Below, piece by piece: positions 9,798 to 17,766 of a stretch of DNA of 54,912 nucleotides. Origin of the DNA: Chryseobacterium gleum (lineage in GTDB: Bacteria > Bacteroidota > Bacteroidia > Flavobacteriales_D > Sanyastnellaceae); the NCBI GenBank assembly GCA_945874695.1, contig CAMCHP010000010.1, positions 1 through 54,912 on the forward strand. The letters are read 5' to 3'. A program made the translations under genes and the position numbers. How positions within the stretch are numbered: position 1 is the first letter of the stretch; every line of letters starts with the position of its first letter. The notes under the pieces were generated by a model that worked only from the letters and a program-made list of their open reading frames with translations, had not been told where the DNA came from and did not search any database.

Positions 9798-10423
9798 GTA
9801 TCAAACGCTTTGAAATCGACGATATCGATGCCTTGCCGCAACGGTTTCGGGCTGCTTTCATGAACAGCGTGAGCGGCTTCAAGAGTGCGAATGTAATCGG
9901 CACGGTTGACACGCAAGGAAACACCAATTTGAGCATCGTGAGTTCAGTGGTGCATCTGGGTTCTAACCCGCCGCTGCTCGGCTTTGTGCAACGTCCGCCC
10001 TCCGTTGAGCGGCACACCTATGATAATATTCTCGCTACGAGATCATATACCATCAACCATGTGCACCACGATTGGGTGGCGAAAGCGCATCAAACAAGTG
10101 CGCGTTACCCTGCTGAGGTTAGTGAGTTTGATGCTGTCGGCCTAACGGCCGGATACCGTGAAAATTTCGTGGCACCGCTGGTCGAAGAGGCGCGTATTCG
10201 GATGGGTATGCGTTTGATTCGCGATCTTCCCATTGAAGAAAACGGCACCCGTTTGATGATCGGTCAGGTGGTTTGGATCGAAATTCCAGATGAGGTTTTG
10301 GCCGAAGACGGTTATGTTGACCTGGAGTCAGCAGGCACAGTTACCATTTCAGGTTTAGATGCCTATCACAGCACCCAGCGTTTGGCGCGCTTGCCCTATG
10401 CGAAGGTGGGACAAGAAAGCTAA
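9794..10423 (+). CDS. Flavin reductase-like FMN-binding protein
   Basis: A 209-residue protein of the flavin-reductase-like split-barrel family (VIGTVDTQGNTNLSIVSSVVHLGSNPPLLGFVQRPPS, then YTINHVHHDWVAKAH). Such proteins bind FMN and reduce it, or use it as cofactor. Its ATG overlaps the SDR stop. It contains one copy of the palindromic repeat at 10135-10155, read as VGLTAGY. Together with the SDR it could act in cofactor or pigment redox chemistry; reduced flavin is also the cofactor of the photolyases encoded 8 kb away, which is inference. Confidence 0.88.
   Translation: MSIKRFEIDDIDALPQRFRAAFMNSVSGFKSANVIGTVDTQGNTNLSIVSSVVHLGSNPPLLGFVQRPPSVERHTYDNILATRSYTINHVHHDWVAKAHQTSARYPAEVSEFDAVGLTAGYRENFVAPLVEEARIRMGMRLIRDLPIEENGTRLMIGQVVWIEIPDEVLAEDGYVDLESAGTVTISGLDAYHSTQRLARLPYAKVGQES
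10135..10155 (+). repeat. Palindromic repeat copy (in flavin reductase gene)
   Basis: Arms CGGCC (10138-10142) and GGCCG (10147-10151) around loop TAAC, followed by GATA. Sense orientation within the gene. Confidence 0.75.
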
Positions 10424-10433
10424 ATCACCCTTT

Positions 10434-10724
10434 TTACCGCTTCGAAATCTTATTGTTTGAAACGCTTCGCTGCCGCGAACACCTATGTCGGCCTTCAGTA
10501 AAGGTGCGCTTTGCGGCATGCTTGGTACTGCGCCCTTGCACACGTTCGCGCCACATCCGCCAGCTTGAAGGCTTCATTTCGCGACGCATGAGGGCAATGA
10601 CCTCGGCTTCGCTCAATCCGAATTGCGCCGTGATGGCATCGAATGGGGTACGGTCTTCCCACGCCATTTCAATGATGCGGTCAATGTCTTGCTCGGTGAG
10701 TTCAGGTGCAGGCGACTTTTTCAT
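10434..10724 (-). CDS. TIGR03643 (DUF2805) family protein
   Basis: A 96-residue protein from ATG 10724 (MKKSPAPELTEQDIDRIIEM). The segment AWEDRTPFDAITAQFGLSEAEVIALMRREMKPSSWRMWRERVQGRSTKH is the hallmark of the TIGR03643/DUF2805 family, which looks like a small helix-turn-helix fold. An upstream start at 10742 would add six unlikely residues. The gene converges on the flavin reductase. Members are recurrently seen near photolyase/cryptochrome clusters in flavobacteria; here such a cluster lies at 17.6-21 kb. Molecular function is unknown. Confidence 0.85.
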   Translation of the reverse strand: MKKSPAPELTEQDIDRIIEMAWEDRTPFDAITAQFGLSEAEVIALMRREMKPSSWRMWRERVQGRSTKHAAKRTFTEGRHRCSRQRSVSNNKISKR

Positions 10725-10768
10725 GAAGCAATAACAATGCAACTGTCTTTCGGTTCGCGGTGGTGGAA

Positions 10769-13180
10769 TTACCGCACCACAATCACACTGCCGGTAAGCC
10801 GCTTCACGTTCGCCTCAAATCCCTCCATCTCGAGCACCCACACGTAAACGCCGTCGGGTGAGTAATGCGCACCGCCATTCACTGAGCCGTTCCAGAATTC
10901 GTCGGCGCGATCGGTGAAAAACACTTCTTCACCCCACCGATTGAAGACCCGAAAGGTGAATTCTTTCACGCCGATGAGCGAGAAATTGAATACATCATTC
11001 AGCCCATCATTGTCGGGGGTAAACACGTTCGGAACATAAGCGGTCATGAACGGTGGTAATACCTGACGACTTTGCGCTACACACCCCTGTTCACTGGTTA
11101 CCGTGAGTGTGACGTAGGTCGTAAATGACAAGTCACTGTACGTATGCGTCGGATCAATCTCAATGCTGGTTGCGCCATCACCAAACGACCAGAAATTGCT
11201 GTCGTTATTGAATGAGAGGTTGGTAAAGGCAACCTCAGAAATGCCGATGTAATCAAAACTAAAGTCTGCTGCAACCCGGTACACGAACACCGTAATTTCT
11301 TCTTCATAAGTTTCTCCGCAACCGTTAGTGATCGTGTATAGATAGGTACGATCGGCACCCGGACCCACGGTGTTGCTCCACGAAGTGCTGCCATCGTGCT
11401 CCCATAAAATAGTGTGCGGACCGTATCCGCCTTCCAATGAAACCGTCAGTGGAAGGAGCGCACCGAAGCACATTTCAGGATCAATCGGCGCAGTAATTTC
11501 CAAAGGAGGGTGATCAACTAGCAACAAATCAATGGGTTGAACGGTCACCAAATTGCAGGCATCGGTGATTACGAAATCAATGACCGTATTTTCGCTTACC
11601 CATACATCCACGTTTTGCATGTCACTCACGGTCGTGCCATCGAGCACCCATTCAAAGGTATAAGGCTGATACCCACCTCCAACCATAGGTTGCAACGCTT
11701 GAAAGCCCGGGCAGTTCAATAGCTCCAGCTCGAGCATTACCTCAATCGGATCAGGTATCGGAACCACAACCGTGTGCGTTGTCGATTCTTCAATGCCGCA
11801 TGCGTCAACCACGGTTAGGGTCACTGTTTCAGTCACGGCAAAACCGCCAACGTGTTCAGCTTCAGTGCTTCCCGTGCTCCATGCGTAAGTGTAGGGTTCA
11901 ACGCCACCCAATACAGTCGATTCAATGGTAATGACTTCGCTCGGACAATCAGGCTGCGGACCGCTGGCTGAAATATCCAACGCTTCATCACTCAAGAAAA
12001 GCGAAAAAGTTGAAGCCTCGCCATTGCAACCCGAGGCAATCACCTCGATAATGAGCTCCTCCAATCCCTCCAAAACCCCATCAACGATAGGGTTCGCAAA
12101 AAACGATACCGTGTTCTCCCCGGCAGGAAACGTAATGGATGTGGGCAAAGGTTCGAAGTCGAGTTGGGCATCAGCCGTGCCGTAGTAATTGATGGTCAAA
12201 TCGAAGGCCTCGGCGGTGTTTCCGACGCGTTCAAAGGTGATTTCAGCCCCTCCGCAATTTTCGTGAATGGTATTATCGTCGATAGTGTTGGTGAGATTGG
12301 CCGAAATGAGAATGCCCGGACTGTCAAAGCTGCCTTGTTCTAAGAATACAGCCGAATCCCAAGCCGTATCGCCTCCGTCGGCCAAGGCGATTTTGATGTG
12401 GTACATGCCATTGCAAATCACATCGGCTTGCGCCGTAAGCACCACGGTTAATCCATCAAATTGAATCGATTGCGGCGTAACCCCGACTGTGTTGTCAATG
12501 AAGTACGCAGCGTTTTGATTCCAATCGGGCGAAACGTCGATGCAATTTTGTACAATGCCCGACGTGCCCACATTTCCGTTGTTGACGGTATTGATAGTAA
12601 CCGGGATGTCGGTGTCTGGAATGCGCGCGAGATTGATGGCATTTTGGCTGAACGGACCGTTGATGCCAGGGCCACTGAGGAAGAATCCGAAAGCATCATT
12701 GACACTGCCACATACAAACTCGTTGTATTCTTCCGATGCGAAAACGTAATCAAATTGAATCGACTCTCCCAAAGCGATGAAATCAAATTCAAGAATTACA
12801 GCATCGTGGGTAGCAAAACCTGAAACCAACGTCAAATCGGGGTCGCCCGCGCCAAAATTTCCACCGCCTAAGGTTCCACTGCCTTCATCATTCCCACCTG
12901 AACCCACACCATCACCGCCGGTTTCAGCCAAATTTACGTTGCCCGAACCAAGGATCACGCCGCCAGCCATGCCCACATTGGAGTTCACGCCGATGAAGCT
13001 GCCAATCTGATCCGGATTTCCCGAAAATTGAACATTGAACACTTGAACTCCATTTCCTAGTAAGATTTCTAGCGCTTGCTCAGGCGTAGTGGTGTTGTCG
13101 ACATTGATTTGCGCACGCCCAACGGCAGCGCAACTCACGACGAAAGAGAAAATAAACAACAGACGTCTCAATACAATCAT
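10769..13180 (-). CDS. T9SS type B secreted adhesin-like protein with choice-of-anchor L and PKD domains
   Basis: An 803-residue exported protein from MIVLRRLLFIFSF; an upstream start at 13204 would add eight residues before the signal peptide. After a Sec signal (cleavage near GRAQ) comes a choice-of-anchor L domain (about 15-260: TTPEQALEILLGNGVQVFNVQ, GVILGSGN, FVFASEEYNEFV). Then follow several Ig-like/SprB-like repeats, a PKD domain (NFWSFGDGATSIEIDPTHTYSD, about 675-730) and a C-terminal gliding-motility-associated type B sorting domain (YVPNVFTPDNDGLND, FNRWGEEVF, SPDGVYVW). The protein should be exported by Sec, pass the outer membrane through the T9SS and be displayed or released. 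Likely an adhesin or surface-layer protein; the ligand is unknown. Confidence 0.92.
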   Translation of the reverse strand: MIVLRRLLFIFSFVVSCAAVGRAQINVDNTTTPEQALEILLGNGVQVFNVQFSGNPDQIGSFIGVNSNVGMAGGVILGSGNVNLAETGGDGVGSGGNDEGSGTLGGGNFGAGDPDLTLVSGFATHDAVILEFDFIALGESIQFDYVFASEEYNEFVCGSVNDAFGFFLSGPGINGPFSQNAINLARIPDTDIPVTINTVNNGNVGTSGIVQNCIDVSPDWNQNAAYFIDNTVGVTPQSIQFDGLTVVLTAQADVICNGMYHIKIALADGGDTAWDSAVFLEQGSFDSPGILISANLTNTIDDNTIHENCGGAEITFERVGNTAEAFDLTINYYGTADAQLDFEPLPTSITFPAGENTVSFFANPIVDGVLEGLEELIIEVIASGCNGEASTFSLFLSDEALDISASGPQPDCPSEVITIESTVLGGVEPYTYAWSTGSTEAEHVGGFAVTETVTLTVVDACGIEESTTHTVVVPIPDPIEVMLELELLNCPGFQALQPMVGGGYQPYTFEWVLDGTTVSDMQNVDVWVSENTVIDFVITDACNLVTVQPIDLLLVDHPPLEITAPIDPEMCFGALLPLTVSLEGGYGPHTILWEHDGSTSWSNTVGPGADRTYLYTITNGCGETYEEEITVFVYRVAADFSFDYIGISEVAFTNLSFNNDSNFWSFGDGATSIEIDPTHTYSDLSFTTYVTLTVTSEQGCVAQSRQVLPPFMTAYVPNVFTPDNDGLNDVFNFSLIGVKEFTFRVFNRWGEEVFFTDRADEFWNGSVNGGAHYSPDGVYVWVLEMEGFEANVKRLTGSVIVVR

Positions 13181-13351
13181 ACAAAGCAGCTTGTGCGCAA
13201 GCACAACGGTTAGTTTTGGAGAAACTCAATTCAGTCCCTAAAGATGACGATTTATTCTGATCAATCTGTTTGCCCTGCACGTAAAGAACGCCCGAAACTT
13301 GGAAAGGGTTGCGTCAATTTGCTTGTATTCCTAAAGGTATAAACCGTGTTG

Positions 13352-13374
13352 TTTTCCGCCTAAACGGCGGGATT
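13352..13374 (+). repeat. Palindromic repeat copy (intergenic)
   Basis: TTTT, arm CCGCC (13356-13360), loop TAAAC, arm GGCGG (13366-13370), then GATT. The 13205-13481 gap between the T9SS gene and cutC holds this copy, a second one at 13460-13480 and no recognisable gene. Confidence 0.75.
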
Positions 13375-13459
13375 CACGTCGTGCGAAGTGGGGCTATCTG
13401 TGCACTCCTGAAAGGGGAGATTGCATTGATGGATTGATTCCGAACTCGGTGGGCTCGTC

Positions 13460-13480
13460 CATCCCCCGGAGGGGCAAAAA
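13460..13480 (-). repeat. Palindromic repeat copy, short-arm variant, after cutC
   Basis: On the minus strand: T-run, G, arm CCCC, loop TCC, arm GGGG, then GATG, starting two bases after the cutC stop. The T-run precedes the hairpin rather than following it, so it is not a normal rho-independent terminator for cutC. Confidence 0.6.
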
Positions 13481-13481
13481 A

Positions 13482-14180
13482 CTAAATCAAACGCACCAAA
13501 TTGGGGTCGACTTTGAAATAGTCCATCGCGAAACAATCCGATTGCTGGGACGACGTAACCAACATTTTCGCGCTGTGGTGGTACTCAACAATGTTTTTGT
13601 TTTCAAGCAAACGGGCGATGTTGCCTTTGTTGACGCCTCCACCGGGTATTACGCGCACATGGGCTTCGGCCGCGTGATCAGCCATTTGGTGAATCATTGC
13701 AATTGCAGCATCGTCAACCACAGGTCGTCCGCCACTGGTGAGAATCCGCGAGCAGCCTGTCTCAATCACGTCATTTATAGCTTGCAAAGGGCTGCGGCAC
13801 ACGTCAATCGCGCGATGGAAGGTTACGGGTTTGCCTGCCGCGGCCTTCACAAATTGCGTCATGTGTTCCACGTCAACTTCGCCATCGGTGGTATTCATTC
13901 CGCAGACAAATCCGTCGGCGCCCGCATCAAGAAAGCGTTGCACATCGTCGAGCATCACGCGGCGTTCAGCGGCTGAATACACAAAATTACCCTCCCGCAC
14001 GCGGATGAGCACAAACAACGGCATACTGACACTTTGGCGAATGGCGGCAAAGAGCGCGAGGGAAGGGGTAATGCCTCCGACGGCCAATGCCGAGCAGATT
14101 TCCAATCGGTCAGCGCCACCGCGTTGCGCATCGAGCGCATCTTCAGGTCGCGTGGCGATAATTTCAACGGTGTGTTTCAT
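13482..14180 (-). CDS. cutC: CutC family protein (copper homeostasis)
   Basis: A 232-residue TIM-barrel protein starting MKHTVEIIATRPEDALDAQRGG, with ADRLEICSALAVGGITPS, VLIRVREGNFVYS, GADGFVCGMNTTDGEVD, VTFHRAIDVCRSP and ILTSGGRPVV, matching CutC throughout. CutC is linked genetically to copper homeostasis, but its biochemical activity is unsettled. A TACCTTCA box ends 4 nt before the ATG on the minus strand, suggesting a nearly leaderless transcript. No copper transporter or sensor lies nearby. Confidence 0.95.
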   Translation of the reverse strand: MKHTVEIIATRPEDALDAQRGGADRLEICSALAVGGITPSLALFAAIRQSVSMPLFVLIRVREGNFVYSAAERRVMLDDVQRFLDAGADGFVCGMNTTDGEVDVEHMTQFVKAAAGKPVTFHRAIDVCRSPLQAINDVIETGCSRILTSGGRPVVDDAAIAMIHQMADHAAEAHVRVIPGGGVNKGNIARLLENKNIVEYHHSAKMLVTSSQQSDCFAMDYFKVDPNLVRLI

Positions 14181-14184
14181 GCTG

Positions 14185-14192
14185 TGAAGGTA
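14185..14192 (-). promoter_or_regulatory. -7 box (TACCTTCA) immediately upstream of cutC
   Basis: The minus strand reads TACCTTCACAGC and then the ATG, leaving 4 nt between box and start codon. One base differs from TAnnTTTG in the T-run and one at the last G. Confidence 0.4.
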
Positions 14193-14229
14193 AGGGGTTA
14201 TGTTAATCCTTCATTACAGGGGGCTAAGG

Positions 14230-14252
14230 TTTTCGGCCTAAACGGCCGGATG
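14230..14252 (+). repeat. Palindromic repeat copy (intergenic, upstream of cutC)
   Basis: TTTT, arm CGGCC (14234-14238), loop TAAAC, arm GGCCG (14244-14248), GATG. Identical in sequence to the copy at 33250-33272, which is inside a gene. Confidence 0.8.
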
Positions 14253-14293
14253 GGGGACAAGCAGATTTGGTATGCGCGGTGATTTCAGCGCGC

Positions 14294-15193
14294 CTACAAA
14301 AACCTGATTTGCAGATTTAAATTGAAGAAAAGGCTTTCATTTTTTGAATAAATCATACCAAACCCGTGTCTGGTGCTACTTGCTGTTTCAAGCTTGGTAT
14401 TGTTGAACAAATAGTTCTCAAAGTCGTTTCGGTTGTAGACGTGGTAGCACAAGATTTCCCCGTCTTTTTTGACCACTAAATATCCGCCCGTGGCGTCGAG
14501 TTCTCCAGTCCAAACTTTCGAAGGCATCATCCCAAGTGCAACATCCGTTAAAAAGCGCTTTATTTTATATGCATAGAAGGAGTGTGAGAACTGCGTATCG
14601 TAACCTAGCGGATTTTCTTGATTCAAATGTTCGGTTAAAGCCCGCATTGAGCTTTGGGTACTGGTATAAAATTGCTTCAACAGTTCAGCGAGCAGATTTG
14701 GCAACAAGCTGTCAATGAGTGTGAGGTTATTTTTGAAGATGTCTTGTTCGAGCGCATGGAATTTTAACGAGCCGCCAAGCTTTTTGATCGCCTCCAAGCG
14801 GTCTTTAATTTTACTTCGAGAGTCAATGGCATTGATTCGCTCAATGTCAATAACCGTGCCTTCAAACCCTTCAATTTGAAAAATGAAATTGGTTGTTTTG
14901 CCTGCGTTTAGTAAAGTTGAATCGCTCCCGACTTGCGATTTAATGCTAAACCCGAGCTCAGCTGCTTGATTAATTTGTGGGTCGTGGATGACGATGGTAA
15001 TTTCAGACTCAGTGCTTGGCTTTTCTTTTAGCGTAGTGCAGTTTATTGAATTGATAAACGCTTGCCTGTCTTCGATTGTCTTGAACGCAAACCTCTTGTG
15101 GTGTTTCGGCCTTTCCTGTGCAATCAAAGGTTTACCTTCATGGGCTTTAGGCGCATGAGCCGTGCCAAATATTGCATGTACGGTGTGGTGCAT
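14294..15193 (-). CDS. HpaII-family type II restriction endonuclease, apparently truncated at the N-terminus
   Basis: A 299-residue protein. The body from about residue 65 matches the HpaII family: ITIVIHDPQINQAAELGFSI followed by KSQVGSDSTLLNAGKTTNF, and the C-terminal GGYLVVKKDGEILCYHVYNR, LETASSTRHGFGMIY and NLNLQIRFL. HpaII cleaves CCGG. The first ~35 residues (MHHTVHAIFGTAHAPKAHEG) do not look like the family, whose members are about 350 residues and begin with a GNKGEWSE-type motif I cannot find here. The same frame stays open for 56 more codons upstream to a TGA but offers no ATG, GTG or TTG. I read this as a 5'-truncated, possibly inactive nuclease. No cognate CCGG methylase is visible. 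The gene is A+T-richer than the flanking core genes. Confidence 0.8.
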   Translation of the reverse strand: MHHTVHAIFGTAHAPKAHEGKPLIAQERPKHHKRFAFKTIEDRQAFINSINCTTLKEKPSTESEITIVIHDPQINQAAELGFSIKSQVGSDSTLLNAGKTTNFIFQIEGFEGTVIDIERINAIDSRSKIKDRLEAIKKLGGSLKFHALEQDIFKNNLTLIDSLLPNLLAELLKQFYTSTQSSMRALTEHLNQENPLGYDTQFSHSFYAYKIKRFLTDVALGMMPSKVWTGELDATGGYLVVKKDGEILCYHVYNRNDFENYLFNNTKLETASSTRHGFGMIYSKNESLFFNLNLQIRFL

Positions 15194-15311
15194 GAGGGTA
15201 GTTTTTTTAGTATCAACGGGGAAGATATAAAGAGATATGAACCTTTTTAATTTTTCAAAGTCATTGTTAATTACTTCTTGAGAATCGATTTGCGAAATTG
15301 ATTTTTGGCTG

Positions 15312-15319
15312 TAGATTTG
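15312..15319 (+). promoter_or_regulatory. Possible -7 box (TAGATTTG) of the methyltransferase gene
   Basis: TAGATTTG lies 31 nt before the ATG at 15351, in the divergent gap between the two restriction-modification genes. The methyltransferase's own HTH domain could act on this region; that is inference. Confidence 0.4.
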
Positions 15320-15350
15320 TAACCCATGTGTAAGGTTATTTAACTTGGTT

Positions 15351-16589
15351 ATGAAGAAATATTTAACACTTGCCGAAGCGTCTCAAATTCTTGGGAGAAG
15401 CAAAGAAACGCTTCGTCGTTGGGACAGAGAGGGAAAGTTAATCGCAGTTCGCGATCCAATGAGTAATTACCGTGTTTATCCAAGAGAACAGGTAGAAACG
15501 CTCTTTGGTGATTTTTTCGATCAAGCGAGCCAGAATGTAGTGTCCAACTATGTAGAACCTCATAACGACTACACAGTTTTGGAATTGTTTGCTGGGGCAG
15601 GTGGACTAGCTGTGGGCTTAGAAAGAGCAGGTTTAAATTGCGTAGCTTTAAACGAGATAGACAAATGGGCGTGTCAAACATTGCGGAGAAACCGTCCAAC
15701 TTGGAACGTTCTTGAAGGCGATGTACGATCTTTTGATTTTTCGGAATACAAGAATTTGGTGGACGTAGTTACGGGTGGTTTTCCTTGTCAAGCATTCAGC
15801 TATGCCGGAAAAAAGTTGGGGTTGGCGGATGCGAGGGGGACACTGTTTTACGAATTTGCACGGGTGGTTCAAGAAGTAAATCCACCACTCTGTATAGGTG
15901 AAAATGTTCGTGGTCTTCTGAGCCACGACAATGGCAAGACTCTACAGGGTATGATCTCGATTCTTGACGAAATAGGATATAATGTGGTTCCGGTACAAGT
16001 ATTGAAGGCTATTAATTTTCGAGTTCCTCAAAAACGGGAAAGGCTTATACTTGTGGGGGTTCGAAAGGATATTGATTTGAATTATGAATATCCGAAAGCA
16101 CATGCGAAAATATATAATTTGCGCGATGCCTTGACTGCAGGAGATCTCTATGGGACGGATGTGCCAAAATCTGTTGGAGCAAAGTATCCTCAGAGTAAGA
16201 AAGCCATTTTAGAGTTAGTTCCTCAAAAGGGATATTGGAGAGATTTGCCACTTGATGTCCAAAAAGAATTTATGGGGGGCAGTTTTTACTTGGGAGGAGG
16301 TAAAACAGGAATTGCACGTAGGATTGGATGGGATGAACCTTGCCTTACGCTGACGTGCAGCCCAGCTCAGAAACAAACCGAAAGGTGTCATCCAGAAGAG
16401 ACAAGACCTTTCACCGTTCGCGAATATGCCCGAATCCAAACATTCCCTGATGATTGGCAATTCGAAGGCTCAATGGCTCAGCAATACAAGCAAATTGGAA
16501 ATGCAGTCCCTGTGAACTTAGGAACGGAAGTCGGCCATTCTATTGTGAAGTTTTTGAACCAGTATTATAACTTATCAAAACCAAGATAA
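15351..16589 (+). CDS. DNA cytosine-C5 methyltransferase (Eco47II/Sau96I type) with N-terminal MerR-like HTH
   Basis: A 412-residue enzyme. Residues 1-55 (MKKYLTLAEASQILGRSKET, RRWDREGKLIAVRD, YRVYPREQVETLF) form a MerR/excisionase-type helix-turn-helix that is not part of the catalytic fold. The methylase follows: motif I ELFAGAGGLAVGLE (about 78), motif IV GGFPCQAFS with catalytic Cys near 146, motif VI ENVRGLL, motif VIII QKRERL, the target-recognition segment GYWRDLPLDVQKEF / SFYLGGGKTGIARRI, and motif X QYKQIGNAVPVN. The pattern is that of GGNCC/GGWCC methylases, so it should protect against the Eco47II-like nuclease next door. I chose ATG 15351; a TTG at 15345 is possible. The gene overlaps the convergent nuclease gene by 25 bp. 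Confidence 0.92.
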   Translation: MKKYLTLAEASQILGRSKETLRRWDREGKLIAVRDPMSNYRVYPREQVETLFGDFFDQASQNVVSNYVEPHNDYTVLELFAGAGGLAVGLERAGLNCVALNEIDKWACQTLRRNRPTWNVLEGDVRSFDFSEYKNLVDVVTGGFPCQAFSYAGKKLGLADARGTLFYEFARVVQEVNPPLCIGENVRGLLSHDNGKTLQGMISILDEIGYNVVPVQVLKAINFRVPQKRERLILVGVRKDIDLNYEYPKAHAKIYNLRDALTAGDLYGTDVPKSVGAKYPQSKKAILELVPQKGYWRDLPLDVQKEFMGGSFYLGGGKTGIARRIGWDEPCLTLTCSPAQKQTERCHPEETRPFTVREYARIQTFPDDWQFEGSMAQQYKQIGNAVPVNLGTEVGHSIVKFLNQYYNLSKPR

Positions 16590-17329
16590 TAGCTATAGTT
16601 CTCAAAAGTAATTTGGTTCAAAATACTCCGCTTACTAGTCTTCGTTCCTGCTTTTAGCTCCTCAAGCGCAGAATTTTCGGTTATAGCTTCATTTTTTTGG
16701 ACAGATTTAAGGTAATCATTTATCGCCACGGGCAAAGACCTATAGAGTTGCAACAACGCATCTTTTTGCCCAGATAGCAGCGCGTAAAATTGGTCTCCAG
16801 AAATCTTATAAACTCTACTATGACTGTATTCCTTACCGTTGATATCCCCGCTCCATAATTCACAAAAACTCCCTTTTGCTAATATTTGCACCCAATAACA
16901 CTTCGCTTGTTTATGATCGTCTGCATAACGGGCTAGTTTTTGGAAAAGCGCTTCAGCGGCGCTGCTATTCATGGTATTATGCTTATTCTTCACGTCAGCA
17001 AATAGAGTGTCATCTTTAGCTTTAATATCATAACCGCTCAAATTGCCGGTTTCGTAACCTAAAATACCGCCCAAAATTTGTTCGTGAAACGTTCCAATCG
17101 AGTTATTTATTGATTTGTCGATTTGCCTTAGAATCTCAGATTGAATTAGGCTTTCTTCATCAATTGCGTTAAACTGAGCGTCAAAGGTCAGTTTAATAGT
17201 ATCGACCTTGTTGGAGTATAGGTTCTTCTTGTTAATATTATTTTTTGCCTTCAGATACGCTCCATGCAAATTCGCTATGCACTGCAATAAGTGTTCATCT
17301 GAGATAAAGTTGACATACTTGTGTTTCAT
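16565..17329 (-). CDS. Eco47II-family type II restriction endonuclease
   Basis: A 254-residue nuclease matching the Eco47II family (MKHKYVNFISDEHLLQCIAN, SIGTFHEQILGGILGYETG, GYDIKAKDDTLFADVKNKHN, CYWVQILAKGSFCELWSGDI). The D...DVKNK segment near residue 130 fits a PD-(D/E)xK catalytic core. Eco47II recognises GGNCC and relatives cut GGWCC. Its 3' end overlaps the 3' end of the convergent methylase gene by 25 bp, an arrangement that also gives antisense transcripts. Unlike its neighbours it has a strong Shine-Dalgarno (GGAGG, 6 nt before the ATG), which suggests origin outside the Bacteroidota. Confidence 0.92.
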   Translation of the reverse strand: MKHKYVNFISDEHLLQCIANLHGAYLKAKNNINKKNLYSNKVDTIKLTFDAQFNAIDEESLIQSEILRQIDKSINNSIGTFHEQILGGILGYETGNLSGYDIKAKDDTLFADVKNKHNTMNSSAAEALFQKLARYADDHKQAKCYWVQILAKGSFCELWSGDINGKEYSHSRVYKISGDQFYALLSGQKDALLQLYRSLPVAINDYLKSVQKNEAITENSALEELKAGTKTSKRSILNQITFENYSYYLGFDKL

Positions 17330-17335
17330 TCAATT

Positions 17336-17340
17336 CCTCC
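17336..17340 (-). promoter_or_regulatory. Shine-Dalgarno GGAGG of the Eco47II-like gene
   Basis: Minus strand reads GGAGG, AATTGA, ATG. Strong SD sequences are otherwise almost absent in this window. Confidence 0.7.
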
Positions 17341-17354
17341 GCGATTGACAGCGC

Positions 17355-17362
17355 TAAAGATA
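17355..17362 (-). promoter_or_regulatory. Possible -7 box (TATCTTTA) of the Eco47II-like gene
   Basis: TATCTTTA on the minus strand, 25 nt before the ATG. One base off the TAnnTTTG consensus. Confidence 0.4.
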
Positions 17363-17585
17363 GATAAAAGTCAACTTCCTATTCAGTTAGAAAAACTTGG
17401 ATTGTGCGCTTTAAACAACCAAAGTAATGAGTACACGATGGTGAACTCTCGAATCAAGTCAATGAGACAAAAGAATTACGCCATAGTCAGTCGGTGTGAA
17501 ATAGCAAGGCTTAAGCCAGTTCAACAGCTTCTATTCCAAGCTTATCAAATCTGCCTCACGCCAGACGCCCCAACACGTTACACTG

Positions 17586-17610
17586 CCCCCCCCCCAAACA
17601 TTCCCCCCCC
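17586..17610. repeat. Two poly-C tracts (C10 and C8) between the R-M island and the photolyase operon
   Basis: A run of ten C (17586-17595) and a run of eight C (17603-17610) separated by seven bases. They lie in the otherwise gene-free stretch 17330-17628, about 20 nt before the DUF2256 start, and could vary in length by slippage. The remainder of this gap shows no gene beyond the promoter/SD of the nuclease gene. Confidence 0.85.
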
Positions 17611-17628
17611 TCCATCGGTTATTCACAC

Positions 17629-17766
17629 GTGAAAAAACAACACCTCCCTTCCAAAACCTGCGTCACCTGCCACAAGCCCTTCAACTGGCGCAAGAAATGG
17701 GAGAAGGTGTGGGATGATGTCAAATACTGCAGCGAACGTTGCCGAAGAAACCGCGCGACGCCATGA
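17629..17766 (+). CDS. DUF2256 small zinc-ribbon-like protein
   Basis: A 45-residue ORF starting with [48 protein letters not shown]. The CxxC...[19 protein letters not shown] pattern is diagnostic of DUF2256, probably binding one metal through four cysteines (CVTC and CSERC). Its TGA overlaps the ATG of the photolyase gene (ATGA). DUF2256 genes are typically adjacent to FeS-type cryptochrome/photolyase genes; the role is unknown. Confidence 0.9.
   Translation: MKKQHLPSKTCVTCHKPFNWRKKWEKVWDDVKYCSERCRRNRATP

Noticed and set aside
17321-17632. A 103-codon plus-strand frame covering the poly-C gap
   Set aside because: It overlaps the nuclease start, has proline runs from the C tracts and no protein-like features.
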